NCBI RefSeq assembly: GCF_000175235.1
Contig: NZ_ACQT01000016.1
Span: forward strand, 1-39,739
From: Acidovorax delafieldii 2AN
Lineage (GTDB): Bacteria; Pseudomonadota; Gammaproteobacteria; Burkholderiales; Burkholderiaceae_C
Length of the DNA: 39,739 nt
Direction of reading: 5' to 3'
The stretch's first letter is position 1. The number at the start of each line of letters is the position of its first letter. The notes below the pieces were generated by a model. The model ran no database searches, had not been told where the DNA came from, and was given only the letters and a program-made list of their open reading frames with translations. Below, one piece after another: positions 1 to 8,826 of this stretch. Position numbers and translations under genes: made by a program.

Positions 1-1725
1 ATTCAGGGCATCGCCCAGCGCCGGGCTGCTCTCCTCCAGCGGGGCCGGTGCATCCGGCCACGGCACCACGAGTGCCGAGTCGGACCCTTCGTAGCGCACG
101 TGCACGCGCTGGTGCACCGCCATGGTGCCGGCGCCCGCCTGCTGCTGCACCAGTTCGGCCTGCGCGGCGGCAGCAAGCGCGTGCAGCGTGGCGGCGATAT
201 CGGGCAATGCCTCCGGCGCCAGCGGGCGCTCCACGGCCTGCTCGCGGATCACGTTCTGGTCCGCCAGGCCCATGCCATAGGCTGACAGCACGCCGGCCAG
301 GGGGTGCACAAACACCCGCTCCATGCCCAAGGCATCGGCCACCAGGCAGGCGTGCTGACCACCTGCGCCGCCAAAGCACTGCAGGGTGTAGCGCGTCACG
401 TCGTAGCCGCGCGCCACCGAGATCTTCTTGATGGCATTGGCCATCTGCTGCACCGCGATCTGGATGAAGCCCTGGGCCACTTCCTCGGGCGGGCGCCCGG
501 TCTGCACGGCGAGTGCCGCGAATTTTTCGCGCACCGCGTCGGCGTCCAGCGGCTCGTTGGCCGCATGGCCAAACACGCGGGGGAAATGCGCGGGCTGGAT
601 CTTGCCCACCATCACGTTCGCATCGGTCACGGCCAGGGGCCCGCCGCGGCGGTAGCTGGCAGGACCAGGATTGGCGCCGGCGCTTTCAGGCCCCACGCGA
701 AAGCGGGCGCCGTCAAACCCCAGGACGGAGCCCCCGCCTGCGGCCACGGTGTGGATGCTCATCATGGGCGCACGCATGCGCACGCCCGCCACCTGGGTCT
801 CGAACTCGCGCTCGAATTCGCCCGCATAGTGGCTCACGTCGGTGGATGTGCCGCCCATGTCGAAACCGATCACGCGCCCATGCCCCGCCAGGGCGGCTGT
901 GCGCGCCATGCCCACGATGCCGCCGGCCGGGCCCGAGAGGATGGCGTCCTTGCCCTGGAAGCGGTGCGCATCCGTCAGTCCGCCCGAGGATTGCATGAAG
1001 AACAGCGGAACACCGGGCATTTCCGTGGCCACCTGCTCCACGTAGCGGCGCAGGATGGGCGAGAGATAGGCATCCACCACCGTCGTGTCGCCCCGGCTCA
1101 CGAACTTCATCATGGGGCTGGTGGCGTGCGATGCGCTCACCTGCGTGAAGCCCGCTGCACGCGCGATGCGGGCAGCGGCCTCCTCGTGCGCGGTGTAGCG
1201 GTAGCCGTGCATGAACACAATGGCCGCGCTGCGCAGGCCCGCGTCGTAGGCGGCCCACAGGCGTTCCTTGAGATGCTCCTCGTCCAGCGGCTCGATCACC
1301 TCGCCGTGCGCGCCCATGCGCTCCTGTGCCTCGACCACGCGGCTGTAAAGCAGTTCGGGCAGCACGATATGGCGGTCGAACAGGCGCGGGCGGTTCTGGT
1401 AGGCAATGCGCAGCGCGTCCTTGAAGCCCCTCGTGGTGATGAGCAGCGTGGGCTCGCCCTTGCGCTCCAGCAGTGCATTGGTGGCCACGGTGGTGCCCAT
1501 CTTCACGCACTCGACCCGATCGGGTGTGACCGGCGCATCCGGCGCCAGCCCCAGCAAATGCCGGATGCCGGCCACCGCGGCGTCGCGGTACTGCTCGGGG
1601 TTCTCTGACAGCAACTTGTGCGTGACAAGCTGTCCATCGGGCCGCTTGCCCACCACGTCGGTGAACGTGCCGCCCCGGTCGATCCAGAACTGCCAGCGGG
1701 GTACGGAAGAAGACGGATTGGACAT
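1..1725 (-). CDS. 5-oxoprolinase / hydantoinase family protein, N-terminal part (runs off the window)
   Basis: The first 575 codons are present; the 3' part lies left of base 1. The family hydrolyses 5-oxoproline or hydantoin-type rings using ATP, in the cytoplasm. The protein opens with the ATP-grasping motif [11 protein letters not shown] near residues 15-25, then [16 protein letters not shown], then [19 protein letters not shown] and TVAAGGGS, and near residue 490 [11 protein letters not shown]. The order and wording match full-length 5-oxoprolinase (about 1200-1300 residues) better than the shorter HyuA subunit, so a HyuB-like half probably follows in the same chain, but this cannot be seen. 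The ATG at 1725 gives the complete N-terminus. It shares a strand with the MarR-like gene upstream, with a stem-loop repeat between them. Substrate specificity inside the family is uncertain. Confidence 0.88.
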   Translation of the reverse strand, partial: MSNPSSSVPRWQFWIDRGGTFTDVVGKRPDGQLVTHKLLSENPEQYRDAAVAGIRHLLGLAPDAPVTPDRVECVKMGTTVATNALLERKGEPTLLITTRGFKDALRIAYQNRPRLFDRHIVLPELLYSRVVEAQERMGAHGEVIEPLDEEHLKERLWAAYDAGLRSAAIVFMHGYRYTAHEEAAARIARAAGFTQVSASHATSPMMKFVSRGDTTVVDAYLSPILRRYVEQVATEMPGVPLFFMQSSGGLTDAHRFQGKDAILSGPAGGIVGMARTAALAGHGRVIGFDMGGTSTDVSHYAGEFEREFETQVAGVRMRAPMMSIHTVAAGGGSVLGFDGARFRVGPESAGANPGPASYRRGGPLAVTDANVMVGKIQPAHFPRVFGHAANEPLDADAVREKFAALAVQTGRPPEEVAQGFIQIAVQQMANAIKKISVARGYDVTRYTLQCFGGAGGQHACLVADALGMERVFVHPLAGVLSAYGMGLADQNVIREQAVERPLAPEALPDIAATLHALAAAAQAELVQQQAGAGTMAVHQRVHVRYEGSDSALVVPWPDAPAPLEESSPALGDALN

Positions 1726-1726
1726 G

Positions 1727-1784
1727 AATTGCTACTCAATCAATAGCTGCTCGCGCTTATGCAGCAAGCGCAAGCGGCGTTTTT
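1727..1784 (+). repeat. Dispersed stem-loop repeat, copy A
   Basis: Left flank AATTGCTACTC..AATAGCTG, then arm GCTCGCGCTT (1749-1758), 7-base loop ATGCAGC, arm AAGCGCAAGC (1766-1775; 9 of 10 pairs) and GGCGTTTTT. It resembles the copies at 11847 and 24365. It lies between the stop of the MarR-like gene and the start of the oxoprolinase gene, so the oxoprolinase transcript would begin with it or read through it. Read on the plus strand, the hairpin plus T-run resembles a terminator. Confidence 0.75.
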
Positions 1785-1799
1785 CATCAAAAACCAGGG

Positions 1800-2327
1800 C
1801 TACAGCGACGCGGCGGACCGGGCCGCCTGGTCGTACATGCCCGAGAGCACGCGCAACAGCCGGGCCAGCTCGCCAATGTCGCGGTTCAGGGCGTCGTCGA
1901 CGTTGAGCGCCTCGATCAGGCAGGTCTCGCGGATCTCGCGGTAGCGCTGCACATAGGCGCGGCCAGTGTCGGTGGCGGCGTAGGTGACTTCCTTGCCATT
2001 CTTCTTGGAGGCCACCACGCCCAGCGTCAGCAGCTTCTTGAGCGAATAGTTCACCAGGTGCGTGTCTTCCACGTTCATGATGAAACAGATGTCGGCCAGC
2101 CGCTTGTCGCGTGCCCGGTGCGTGACATGGTGCAGCACCACCACATCGAGCGGCGTCAGGTCCTTCAGGCCGGCGGCCGACATGCAGTGCACCACCCAGC
2201 GGTGGAACGCATTGCCCGCCACGATGAGGCCGAATTCGAACTCGCTCATCTCCGCGCTGTGTGCCGACACCAGGTGCGCAGACGACACGATGGGCCCCGA
2301 ATCGCTCATGGCCTTGGCAGGTTTCAT
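1800..2327 (-). CDS. MarR-like winged-helix transcriptional regulator
   Basis: About 175 residues, predicted to be a cytoplasmic DNA-binding dimer. The stretch LTPLDVVVLHHVTHRARDK then RLADICFIMNVEDTHLVNYS and LKKLLTLGVVASKKNGKEVTY has the helix-turn-helix plus wing layout of MarR proteins, followed by a C-terminal helix. The frame stays open upstream to 2423, but a candidate -10 (TACAAT on the minus strand, 2380-2385) lies inside that extension, so the ATG at 2327, preceded by GGAG, is the better start (ATG at 2309 is also possible). It is divergent from the TRAP operon and upstream of the oxoprolinase gene, so it plausibly controls one or both. Ligand unknown. Confidence 0.72.
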   Translation of the reverse strand: MKPAKAMSDSGPIVSSAHLVSAHSAEMSEFEFGLIVAGNAFHRWVVHCMSAAGLKDLTPLDVVVLHHVTHRARDKRLADICFIMNVEDTHLVNYSLKKLLTLGVVASKKNGKEVTYAATDTGRAYVQRYREIRETCLIEALNVDDALNRDIGELARLLRVLSGMYDQAARSAASL

Positions 2328-2379
2328 GGAAAAGGCATCTCCGCAAAAAGCCCCGTTGGCACGGGATGTGCATGCAAAC

Positions 2380-2442
2380 ATTGTAGGCATGTCGATGGTA
2401 ATTTGTTGGCAATTTGTCATCATTCAGGCAAAACACCTATGC
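2380..2442. promoter_or_regulatory. Divergent control region between the MarR-like gene and dctP
   Basis: A minus-strand -10 candidate TACAAT lies at 2380-2385. Two copies of AATTTGT at 2400-2406 and 2411-2417 form a direct repeat with an 11-base period, so both face the same side of the helix. A weak plus-strand pair TTGTCA (2414-2419) and CTATGC (2437-2442) has 17-base spacing. The repeat overlaps both putative promoters and could be a regulator site; this is inference. Confidence 0.35.
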
Positions 2443-2510
2443 CCAAATGCCGTGCCTTCGATAGAGTGACCTTTCCTGTTTGTCACACCCAACCCTGCGG
2501 AGCGAACCCC

Positions 2511-3494
2511 ATGAAGCGTCGAATCTTCCCCACCGCGGCACTCTGCCTGGCCCTGGCCGCTGGTCTGTCTGTCACCTCGGCCTTTGCACAGACCAAGTGG
2601 GACCTGGCGGCCGCGTATCCGTCCACCAACTTCCACACCGAGAACCTGGTGCAGCTGGCCAGCGACGTGGACAAGGCCACGGGCGGCAAGTTCAAGATCA
2701 CGGTGCATGCCAACGCCGCGCTGTTCAAGGCCCCCGAGATCAAGCGCGCCGTGCAGGGCGGGCAGGCACAGATGGGCGAGATCCTGCTGGCCAACTTCCA
2801 GAACGAATGGCAGCTGTTTGGCGTGGACGGCCTGCCCTTCCTGGCCGACAGCTACGACGCGTCCAAGAAGCTCTACGCAGCACAAAAGCCTTTTCTGGAA
2901 AAGAAGCTGGCTGAACAGGGAATGATGCTGCTGTACGCCGTGGCATGGCCGCCGCAAGGCATCTACACCAAGAAGCCACTGGCCACCGCCGCCGACCTCA
3001 AGGGCATCAAGTGGCGCGCCTACAGCCCCGCCACAGCACGCATTGCCGAACTCGTGGGCGCACAGCCCGTCACGGTGCAGGCGGCCGAGTTCTCGCAGGC
3101 CCTGGCCACGGGCGTGGTCGAATCGACGATGACCTCGGGAGCCACGGGCGTGGACAGCAAGCTCTACGAACACCTCAAGTACTACTACGACACCCAGGCC
3201 TGGCTGCCCAAGAATGCGGTGCTGGTGAACAAGAAGGCGTTTGACGCACTGGACAAGCCCCTGCAGCAAGTGCTGCTCAAGGCAGGTGCCGACGCCGAGG
3301 CGCGCGGCTGGGCCAGCAGTGCCAAGGTGAACACCGACACCATGGCCAAGCTCAAGGCCAGCGGCATGGAAGTGGTGGCGCCGCCTGCTGCGCTGAAGGC
3401 CGACATGGCCAAGGTGGGCGACACCATGCTCAAGGAATGGCTCGACAAGGCCGGCCCCGAGGGCAAGGCCCTGATCGACACCTACCGCAAGTAA
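2511..3494 (+). CDS. dctP: TRAP transporter periplasmic substrate-binding protein (DctP family)
   Basis: 327 residues. It binds an organic acid in the periplasm and hands it to the DctQM membrane complex. A signal peptide spans residues 1-26 (KRR, hydrophobic core, SAFA cut before QTKW). The DctP-fold block IKWRAYSPATARIAELVGA supplies the family's conserved arginine (R169), which normally pairs with a carboxylate of the ligand. The ATG at 2511 follows GGAG by about ten bases; the longer open frame from 2058 would place the signal peptide internally and is rejected. It is first in an operon with dctQ 28 bases and dctM further downstream. Divergence from a MarR-like gene and an oxoprolinase gene hints at a related substrate, but the sequence does not identify it. 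Confidence 0.93.
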   Translation: MKRRIFPTAALCLALAAGLSVTSAFAQTKWDLAAAYPSTNFHTENLVQLASDVDKATGGKFKITVHANAALFKAPEIKRAVQGGQAQMGEILLANFQNEWQLFGVDGLPFLADSYDASKKLYAAQKPFLEKKLAEQGMMLLYAVAWPPQGIYTKKPLATAADLKGIKWRAYSPATARIAELVGAQPVTVQAAEFSQALATGVVESTMTSGATGVDSKLYEHLKYYYDTQAWLPKNAVLVNKKAFDALDKPLQQVLLKAGADAEARGWASSAKVNTDTMAKLKASGMEVVAPPAALKADMAKVGDTMLKEWLDKAGPEGKALIDTYRK

Positions 3495-3522
3495 GCCTTC
3501 CATATTCTCAAAGACTGAGCCC

Positions 3523-4032
3523 ATGCGTCGTCTGCTGAATTTTCTGTACGACAGCGCCGCCGCCCTGGCGGCGCTTTTCATGGTCGGCCTGCTGGGCATG
3601 GTGCTGTTGTCCATCGCCAGCCGCCAGCTCCATTTCCATGTGCCCGGCACCGATGCCTATGCGGGCTACCTGATGGCCGCAGCCGGCTTTCTGGCGCTGG
3701 CCCACACCTTGAAGCGCGGCGAACACATCCGCGTCACGCTGCTGCTCAACTTCCTGAAGGGCGGCGCCAAGAAGGCGTTCGAGATCTGGGCCCTGGCGAT
3801 TGCCACGCTGCTGGCGCTGCTGTTTGCGGTGTACAGCAGCAAGCTGGCCTGGCAGTCGCACGAGTTCCACGACATCTCCACTGGCAGCGACGCCACGCCA
3901 CTGTGGATTCCACAAATCGCCATGGCCGTTGGCACGGTGATTCTGGCGATCGCGTTCGTGGACGAACTGGTGCTGGAGATGATGGGCCAACGTGTGGATG
4001 CCCCAACCGGCGAAGCCTTGCGCAATGAATAA
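3523..4032 (+). CDS. dctQ: TRAP transporter small membrane subunit (DctQ family)
   Basis: 169 residues with four predicted membrane helices: about 10-30 (AAALAALFMVGLLGMVLL), 45-65, 88-108 (IWALAIATLLALLFAVYSS) and 128-150 (AMAVGTVILAIAFVDELVL). The motifs GTDAYAGYLMAAAGFLALA and LKRGEHIRVTLL are typical of DctQ. It forms the integral-membrane partner of DctM and receives ligand-loaded DctP. It lies 28 bases after dctP and 17 before dctM. The Shine-Dalgarno sequence is weak, which suggests translation linked to the upstream gene. Confidence 0.92.
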   Translation: MRRLLNFLYDSAAALAALFMVGLLGMVLLSIASRQLHFHVPGTDAYAGYLMAAAGFLALAHTLKRGEHIRVTLLLNFLKGGAKKAFEIWALAIATLLALLFAVYSSKLAWQSHEFHDISTGSDATPLWIPQIAMAVGTVILAIAFVDELVLEMMGQRVDAPTGEALRNE

Positions 4033-4049
4033 ACCCGGCACGACCTACC

Positions 4050-5354
4050 ATGAGTGATCTCGCCATAACCGGCCTGCTTGTCCTTTCGCTGTTCCTGATT
4101 CTGGGCAGCGGCGTATGGATCGGGCTCACCCTCTCCGGCGTCGCCTGGATCGCTATGCAGCTGTTTTCCGCGCGCCCGGCGGGCGACGCCATGGCGGTGA
4201 CCATCTGGGGCAGCGCTTCGAGTTGGACCCTCACCGCCCTGCCGCTGTTCATCTGGATGGGCGAAATCCTGTTCCGCACCCGGCTGTCGCAAGACATGTT
4301 CAAGGGCCTGGCCCCCTGGGTGCAGGCGCTGCCGGGCCGCCTGCTGCACACCAATGTGGTCGGCTGCACCATCTTTGCCGCCGTGTCAGGCTCCAGCGCT
4401 GCCACCTGCGCCACCATCGGCAAGATGACGCTGCCCGAGCTGACGCGCCGGGGCTACCCCGAGCACATGGTGGTGGGCACCCTGGCCGGGGCCAGCACAC
4501 TGGGCCTGCTGATCCCGCCGTCGATCATCATGATCGTTTACGGCGTGTCGGCCGAGGTCTCGATCTCGCAGTTGTTCATTGCGGGCGTGCTGCCCGGCAT
4601 CTTGCTGGCCGCCCTGTTCTCGGGCTACATCATGGTCTGGGCACTGCGCCACCCCGAGCAAGTGCCTGCCGCCGACGTGCGCATGAGCTTCATGCAAAAG
4701 CTGTCGGAATCGCGCAGCCTGATCCCCGTGGTGCTGCTGATTGCAGCCGTGCTGGGCAGCATTTACACCGGCTTTGCCACCGCCACCGAGGCGGCTGCCG
4801 TGGGCGTGGTGGGCTCGATGGTGCTGTCGGCCGTGCAGGGCTCGATGAACTGGGGCACCTTCAAGGATTCGCTGATGGGCGCCACGCGCCTGTACTGCAT
4901 GATTTCGCTGATCCTGGCGGGGGCCGCCTTTCTCACGCTGGCCATGGGCTATATCGGCCTGCCGCGCCACCTGGCGGAGTGGATTGCCTCGCTGGGACTG
5001 AACCAGGCCCAGCTCATCATGGCGCTGGCGGTTTTCTACATCATCCTCGGGTGCTTCCTGGACGGCATCTCGATGGTGGTGCTGACTATGGGCGTGCTCA
5101 TGCCCACGGTGCAGGCCGCCGGCATCGACACCATCTGGTTCGGTATCTTCATCGTGCTGGTGGTCGAGATGGCGCAGATCACGCCGCCCGTGGGCTTCAA
5201 CCTGTTCGTGCTGCAAGGCATGACGGGCCGCCAGCTGCCCTGGATCGCCAAGGTGGCGATGCCCATGTTTTTGCTCATGTGTGCTGCCGTGGCGCTGATC
5301 TACGTGTTCCCCGGCATCGTGACCTGGCTGCCGCAGCAGATGTCAGCCCACTGA
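4050..5354 (+). CDS. dctM: TRAP transporter large permease subunit (DctM family)
   Basis: 434 residues, many hydrophobic helices, usual length for DctM. It is the ion-coupled translocation subunit in the inner membrane. Family landmarks are LPLFIWMGEILFRTRLS, VSGSSAATCATIGKMTLPEL near residues 112-130, ASTLGLLIPPSIIMIVYG, FATATEAAAVGVVGS, and near the C-terminus VEMAQITPPVGFNLFVLQG. It completes the DctPQM set, so the transporter should work without other local partners. crcB begins shortly after its stop and may share the transcript. Confidence 0.95.
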   Translation: MSDLAITGLLVLSLFLILGSGVWIGLTLSGVAWIAMQLFSARPAGDAMAVTIWGSASSWTLTALPLFIWMGEILFRTRLSQDMFKGLAPWVQALPGRLLHTNVVGCTIFAAVSGSSAATCATIGKMTLPELTRRGYPEHMVVGTLAGASTLGLLIPPSIIMIVYGVSAEVSISQLFIAGVLPGILLAALFSGYIMVWALRHPEQVPAADVRMSFMQKLSESRSLIPVVLLIAAVLGSIYTGFATATEAAAVGVVGSMVLSAVQGSMNWGTFKDSLMGATRLYCMISLILAGAAFLTLAMGYIGLPRHLAEWIASLGLNQAQLIMALAVFYIILGCFLDGISMVVLTMGVLMPTVQAAGIDTIWFGIFIVLVVEMAQITPPVGFNLFVLQGMTGRQLPWIAKVAMPMFLLMCAAVALIYVFPGIVTWLPQQMSAH

Positions 5355-5391
5355 AGCCTGGGGGCGGCCACCGGATGTGGACAATGGCGCC

Positions 5392-5778
5392 ATGCTGAAT
5401 GTTCTGTCCATCTGTATCGGCGCCTGCCTGGGCGCGCTGGCCCGCTGGCGCCTGGGCTTGTGGCTCAGCAGCCCCGGCGCGCTGCTGCCCTGGGGCACGT
5501 TGGTGGCCAATCTGGTGGGCGGCTACCTCATTGGTGTGTGCCTGGCGACTTTCCAGGCCCTGCCCCAGATTGACCCCGTGTGGCGCCTGGCGCTGGTCAC
5601 GGGGTTTCTGGGCGCGCTGACCACGTTTTCCAGCTTCTCGGCCGAGGTGGTGACCATGCTGCAGCAGCAGCGCTACCTGCTGGCGTCGGGCACCACCGCA
5701 CTGCACCTGGGCGGCTCGCTGCTCATGACCGTGCTGGGGCTGCAGACGGTGGCACTGGCCCTGCCCAGCCGCGCCTGA
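5392..5778 (+). CDS. crcB: Fluoride ion channel CrcB
   Basis: 128 residues from the ATG at 5392; an in-frame GTG at 5377 would add five. Fluc/CrcB proteins form small double-barrelled fluoride channels in the inner membrane that relieve fluoride toxicity. Four helices are visible, with the family motifs GACLGALARW, WGTLVANLVGGYLIG (the conserved Asn) and the phenylalanine-rich GFLGALTTFSSFSAE. I chose 5392 because the family normally begins just before this first helix. It follows dctM by 37 bases. No room exists for a fluoride riboswitch in that gap, so expression is probably tied to the TRAP operon or constitutive. Confidence 0.9.
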   Translation: MLNVLSICIGACLGALARWRLGLWLSSPGALLPWGTLVANLVGGYLIGVCLATFQALPQIDPVWRLALVTGFLGALTTFSSFSAEVVTMLQQQRYLLASGTTALHLGGSLLMTVLGLQTVALALPSRA

Positions 5779-5862
5779 CCGCACCTGACAGCAACGCCCA
5801 CAGGGCACCGGGCACACCACCGCGCGTATGCGCAGCTACGCCGCCGTGCTGCTGGCTGGGCG

Positions 5863-7020
5863 CTACTGCACACGCAGCCGCAGGCTCGAAAAGCCGCTGG
5901 CCGGGTACACGGCCGGCACCGCACCGCCGCCAGGCGCAGCCTGCCACTGCGTGGTGGCCGCAAGCAGCGCCTGCAGTGCCACCCGCAATTCCATGCGTGC
6001 CAGGGGCGCCCCGGGGCACACGTGGATGCCGGCACCGTACAGCAGATTGGCAGACTGGTCACGGTCCAGTTGAAACGTGTCAGGCTGGTCAAACACACGG
6101 CCATCGCGGTTGGCCGATGTCCAGTGGATCGTCAAACGATCCCCCGCCGCAATCGAGCGGCCGCCCAGTTCCACCGGGCAGGTGGTCACACGCCGGTTGG
6201 TTGCCAGCGGGCCGTGCAGCCGCAGGATTTCCTCGATGGCGGCCGGCACAAGCGCGCTGTGGGCGCGCAATTGGGCCTGCACGTCGCCATGCCCGGCCAG
6301 CCACTGCGCCAGGATGCCCACGGCAGCGGCGATGGTGCCAATCTCTCCCACCGTCCAGTTGCGCAGAATGCTGGTGATGTCGGCCGCGCTCAGGGGCGCT
6401 CCGTTGACGGTTTCCTGCATGAGTGCAGTGGTGAGGTCGTGCGGCGCCGCGGCACCGGCCTGCCGGCGGGTCTGCAGCAGGCCTTCCACGATGCCATCGA
6501 ACTCCTGGGCCAGCGCCGCCAGTGCGGGCCTATCTTGCGCCAGGGTGGCGGCCTGGCTCTTGTGCAGCCACGAGACCAGCGGCGCATGCAGCGCCTGCGG
6601 CCAGCCCATGAAGGCGCACTGCGCGCGCACGGCAAAGGGCAGCGCAAAAGACTCCATCAGTTCCACCTCGCCCGCCCCTTGCAGCGCCTGCGCCAGCACG
6701 TCTGCAATCGCGTGGCACGCGGGCTCGAAGGCGTCCACCCGCTGCGCCGAAAAATAGGGTTCGATGACCTGGCGGTACGCGGTATGCAGAGGCGGATCCA
6801 TGCCGTTGGGAACGGCCACATGCCGCGACACGGCATTGCTGAAGGTGGCCGGATCCAGCAGCACGCGCATGACATCGGCGTGGCGGAACACCGACCATTG
6901 CAGCATGTCGCTGAAGGCAACGGGACAGCGCTGGGCCACCTCGTCGTAGGCACGGATCGGCCCACGCTGAACGTCGGCCGACCGGGGGTCCCAGTCGGGT
7001 GGCTGTGCGGATGGGTTCAT
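5863..7020 (-). CDS. Cytochrome P450
   Basis: 385 residues, the usual size of a soluble bacterial P450. The haem-binding loop is YGAGIHVCPGAPLARMEL with C335 as the thiolate ligand; the K-helix pair is E264-x-x-R267 (EEILR), and the downstream block NRDGRVFDQPDTFQLDR is standard. The I-helix reads NWTVGEIGTIAAAVG (221-235): where most P450s carry an acid just before the threonine, this one has glycine (G228-T229), so proton delivery may differ. The ATG at 7020 is chosen because the frame upstream (to 7224) has no P450-like sequence. No ferredoxin or reductase gene lies nearby, so redox partners must come from elsewhere. Substrate unknown. Confidence 0.92.
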   Translation of the reverse strand: MNPSAQPPDWDPRSADVQRGPIRAYDEVAQRCPVAFSDMLQWSVFRHADVMRVLLDPATFSNAVSRHVAVPNGMDPPLHTAYRQVIEPYFSAQRVDAFEPACHAIADVLAQALQGAGEVELMESFALPFAVRAQCAFMGWPQALHAPLVSWLHKSQAATLAQDRPALAALAQEFDGIVEGLLQTRRQAGAAAPHDLTTALMQETVNGAPLSAADITSILRNWTVGEIGTIAAAVGILAQWLAGHGDVQAQLRAHSALVPAAIEEILRLHGPLATNRRVTTCPVELGGRSIAAGDRLTIHWTSANRDGRVFDQPDTFQLDRDQSANLLYGAGIHVCPGAPLARMELRVALQALLAATTQWQAAPGGGAVPAVYPASGFSSLRLRVQ

Positions 7021-7725
7021 GGAATGGCACCAGGTCGAAGGCCCCTGTGGGGCCGGAGAGTTGCGCCGCGCCGCTGGGAGCGCCGCGCCTGCTTGCGCAG
7101 TATGGCCATGCAGGGGCATGGCATTCAAGCGCTGGCCGCGCTGGCAGTGCGGGTTTGATGGAGCGAACGCGCTCACCCGCGCCGGCTTGTTGCGGGCAAG
7201 CCATGCAGGCCGTGAACCGTGCACGTGCCTCAGTCCCCTGCCCGTCCACCTCCGCCCTCTTTACCCGTCGCCCTCACCCGACAACGGTCAGCGGTCAGAT
7301 CGATAGGGATCGGCGCTACGGCCAGCATTGCTGTTGGCTGCCCGGGGGCTGCGCCATGAACAGCGGGCGCGTTCAGCCATGCAACCACCAGCCGCAAGCA
7401 CCCTCGGCCCATCCCTCGCAACCACCCACGCATCTGCCACGCCGCCCACAACGCCCCACAGCGCCAAAGTATCCACCGCGCCCCCCGCGACCCCTCGTCG
7501 GCGTCGTCGCCTCTAGCTCCCGTGGCCTCTTTGCACCCCTCTGCACCCCCTTGTGGCCTGCACATCGCGCGCAGATTCACTATCGTTTTCATAGCTTGTA
7601 ACGCGCATCCATCAAGTGCAAGCAAGTGATCTGGCATAAAATCCGGTCCAACCCGGCGCCCATGCGCGACGGGGCCATTCCCTCATCTTCACCGCACGGC
7701 CCCGCGCCGCAGCGCCCGCAATCCC
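7021..7725. other. Non-coding gap between the P450 and LOG-family genes
   Basis: About 700 bases between divergent genes. Short open frames here have no recognisable protein character. The right part carries a diverged copy of the stem-loop repeat (7574-7628) and, just after it, TAAAAT at 7637-7642, a possible -10 for the LOG-family gene without a convincing -35. I see nothing else definable. Confidence 0.5.
7574..7628 (+). repeat. Dispersed stem-loop repeat, copy B (diverged)
   Basis: The left flank GATTCACTATCGTTTTC then ATAGCTTGTAACGCGC, centre ATCCATCAAG and TGCAAGCAAG follow the order of the copy at 11847, but the arms have decayed and no longer pair well. It lies directly upstream of a TAAAAT element in front of the LOG-family gene. 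Confidence 0.55.
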
Positions 7726-8589
7726 ATGGAAGCCAACACCCAACTCAACGAACGCCGCCTGGCCGATGCCTGGGCCGAACTGCACGCCCACGCCAACAAC
7801 GACAACCCCCTGCATGCCGACGCCTACCGCCTGGCCTTTGCCGACCCGGAATTCCTGTTCCGGCGTGAAACCCGCGGCATCCGCTTTCAACTCGAGCTGC
7901 TCAAGCCCGACCTGGGCCAGGCCGAGCAAGGCATCGAGAACACGGTGGTGGTGTATGGCAGTGCCCGCTTCGTGGCTCCCGACGAGGCAGCGGCCCGCCT
8001 GAGCGAAGCCGAAGCCAGCGGCGACGCGGACCAGCTGCTGCGCGCCCGCCAGGCCGTGCGCAATGCCCGCTACTACGACCTCGCCCGCCAGTTTGCGGGC
8101 CTGGTGGCCGACTACAGCGAGCGCCAGCGCCCCGCCGACCGCATCTACATCTGCACAGGTGGCGGCCCCGGCATCATGGAAGCCGCCAACCGGGGCGCCC
8201 ACGAGGCCGGCGCGTTGAACGTCGGCCTCAACATCGGCCTGCCGCACGAGCAAAGCGGCAACCGCTTCATCTCGCCATCGCTGAGCTTCAAGTTCCATTA
8301 CTTTGCGCTGCGCAAGATGCACTTCATGATGCGCGCCAAGGCCCTGGTGGCGTTCCCCGGCGGGTTTGGCACACTGGATGAACTGTTCGAGGTGCTCACG
8401 CTGGTGCAGACCGGCAAGGCCAAGCCGGTGCCCATCGTGCTGTTCGGCGTGGACTACTGGAAGCGCCTCATCAACTTTGACGTGATGGTCGAGGAAGGCA
8501 CCATCTCCGCCAAGGACCTGGAACTGTTCCACTTCACGGACGACCCGCAGAAAGCCTGGGACCTGGTCAAGGCGTTCTACAAGCTCTGA
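7726..8589 (+). CDS. LOG-family (TIGR00730-type) Rossmann-fold protein, putative nucleotide 5'-monophosphate nucleosidase
   Basis: 287 residues. The family includes LOG/PpnN-type enzymes that release the base from nucleoside monophosphates; they were long misnamed lysine decarboxylases. The signature ICTGGGPGIMEAANRGA is at 142-158 and PGGFGTLDELFEVLTL at 211-226, which holds the catalytic glutamate and phosphate-binding glycines. An N-terminal extension of about 70 residues precedes the first beta strand (NTVVVYGSARF), as in the longer subgroup. The ATG at 7726 is the first in frame with good coding character. It converges on the MFS gene. The exact substrate cannot be inferred. Confidence 0.85.
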   Translation: MEANTQLNERRLADAWAELHAHANNDNPLHADAYRLAFADPEFLFRRETRGIRFQLELLKPDLGQAEQGIENTVVVYGSARFVAPDEAAARLSEAEASGDADQLLRARQAVRNARYYDLARQFAGLVADYSERQRPADRIYICTGGGPGIMEAANRGAHEAGALNVGLNIGLPHEQSGNRFISPSLSFKFHYFALRKMHFMMRAKALVAFPGGFGTLDELFEVLTLVQTGKAKPVPIVLFGVDYWKRLINFDVMVEEGTISAKDLELFHFTDDPQKAWDLVKAFYKL

Positions 8590-8623
8590 CTGCGCTTGCG
8601 CACGCGCGGCGCGCCAGCGGCCT

Positions 8624-8668
8624 GGGCAAGGTGCGCAACGACGAGTGCGGCTTTTTGCGGCCTTGCCC
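8624..8668. terminator. Long hairpin between convergent genes
   Basis: GGGCAAGG (8624-8631) pairs with CCTTGCCC (8661-8668), and inside it CGCAA (8634-8638) pairs with TTGCG (8655-8659), giving a 13-pair stem with a small bulge. It sits 35 bases after the LOG-family stop and before the end of the convergent MFS gene. There is no clear T-run on either side, so a terminator role is uncertain. Confidence 0.4.
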
Positions 8669-8826
8669 GAAGGGTTGCCCTGCAAAGGCGGCGTCTGCGC
8701 CGTTGCCTGACCTAGGCCGGGCCCATCCTCGCCGCATGTCAGTGCGGCTTGCGGTGGGCGCCTTGCATCCACTGCCTTTGCGGGGCAACGGACACCATGA
8801 AAAGACTTTGAACAGGCTCTAAGGCG

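Noticed and set aside
304-1608. Plus-strand open frame opposite the oxoprolinase gene
   Set aside because: Low-complexity His/Arg/Gly-rich translation; the minus-strand frame carries all oxoprolinase motifs without a stop through 1725-1.
5355-5391. Fluoride riboswitch in front of crcB
   Set aside because: Only 22-37 bases separate dctM and crcB, too short for the aptamer, and no matching fold is visible.
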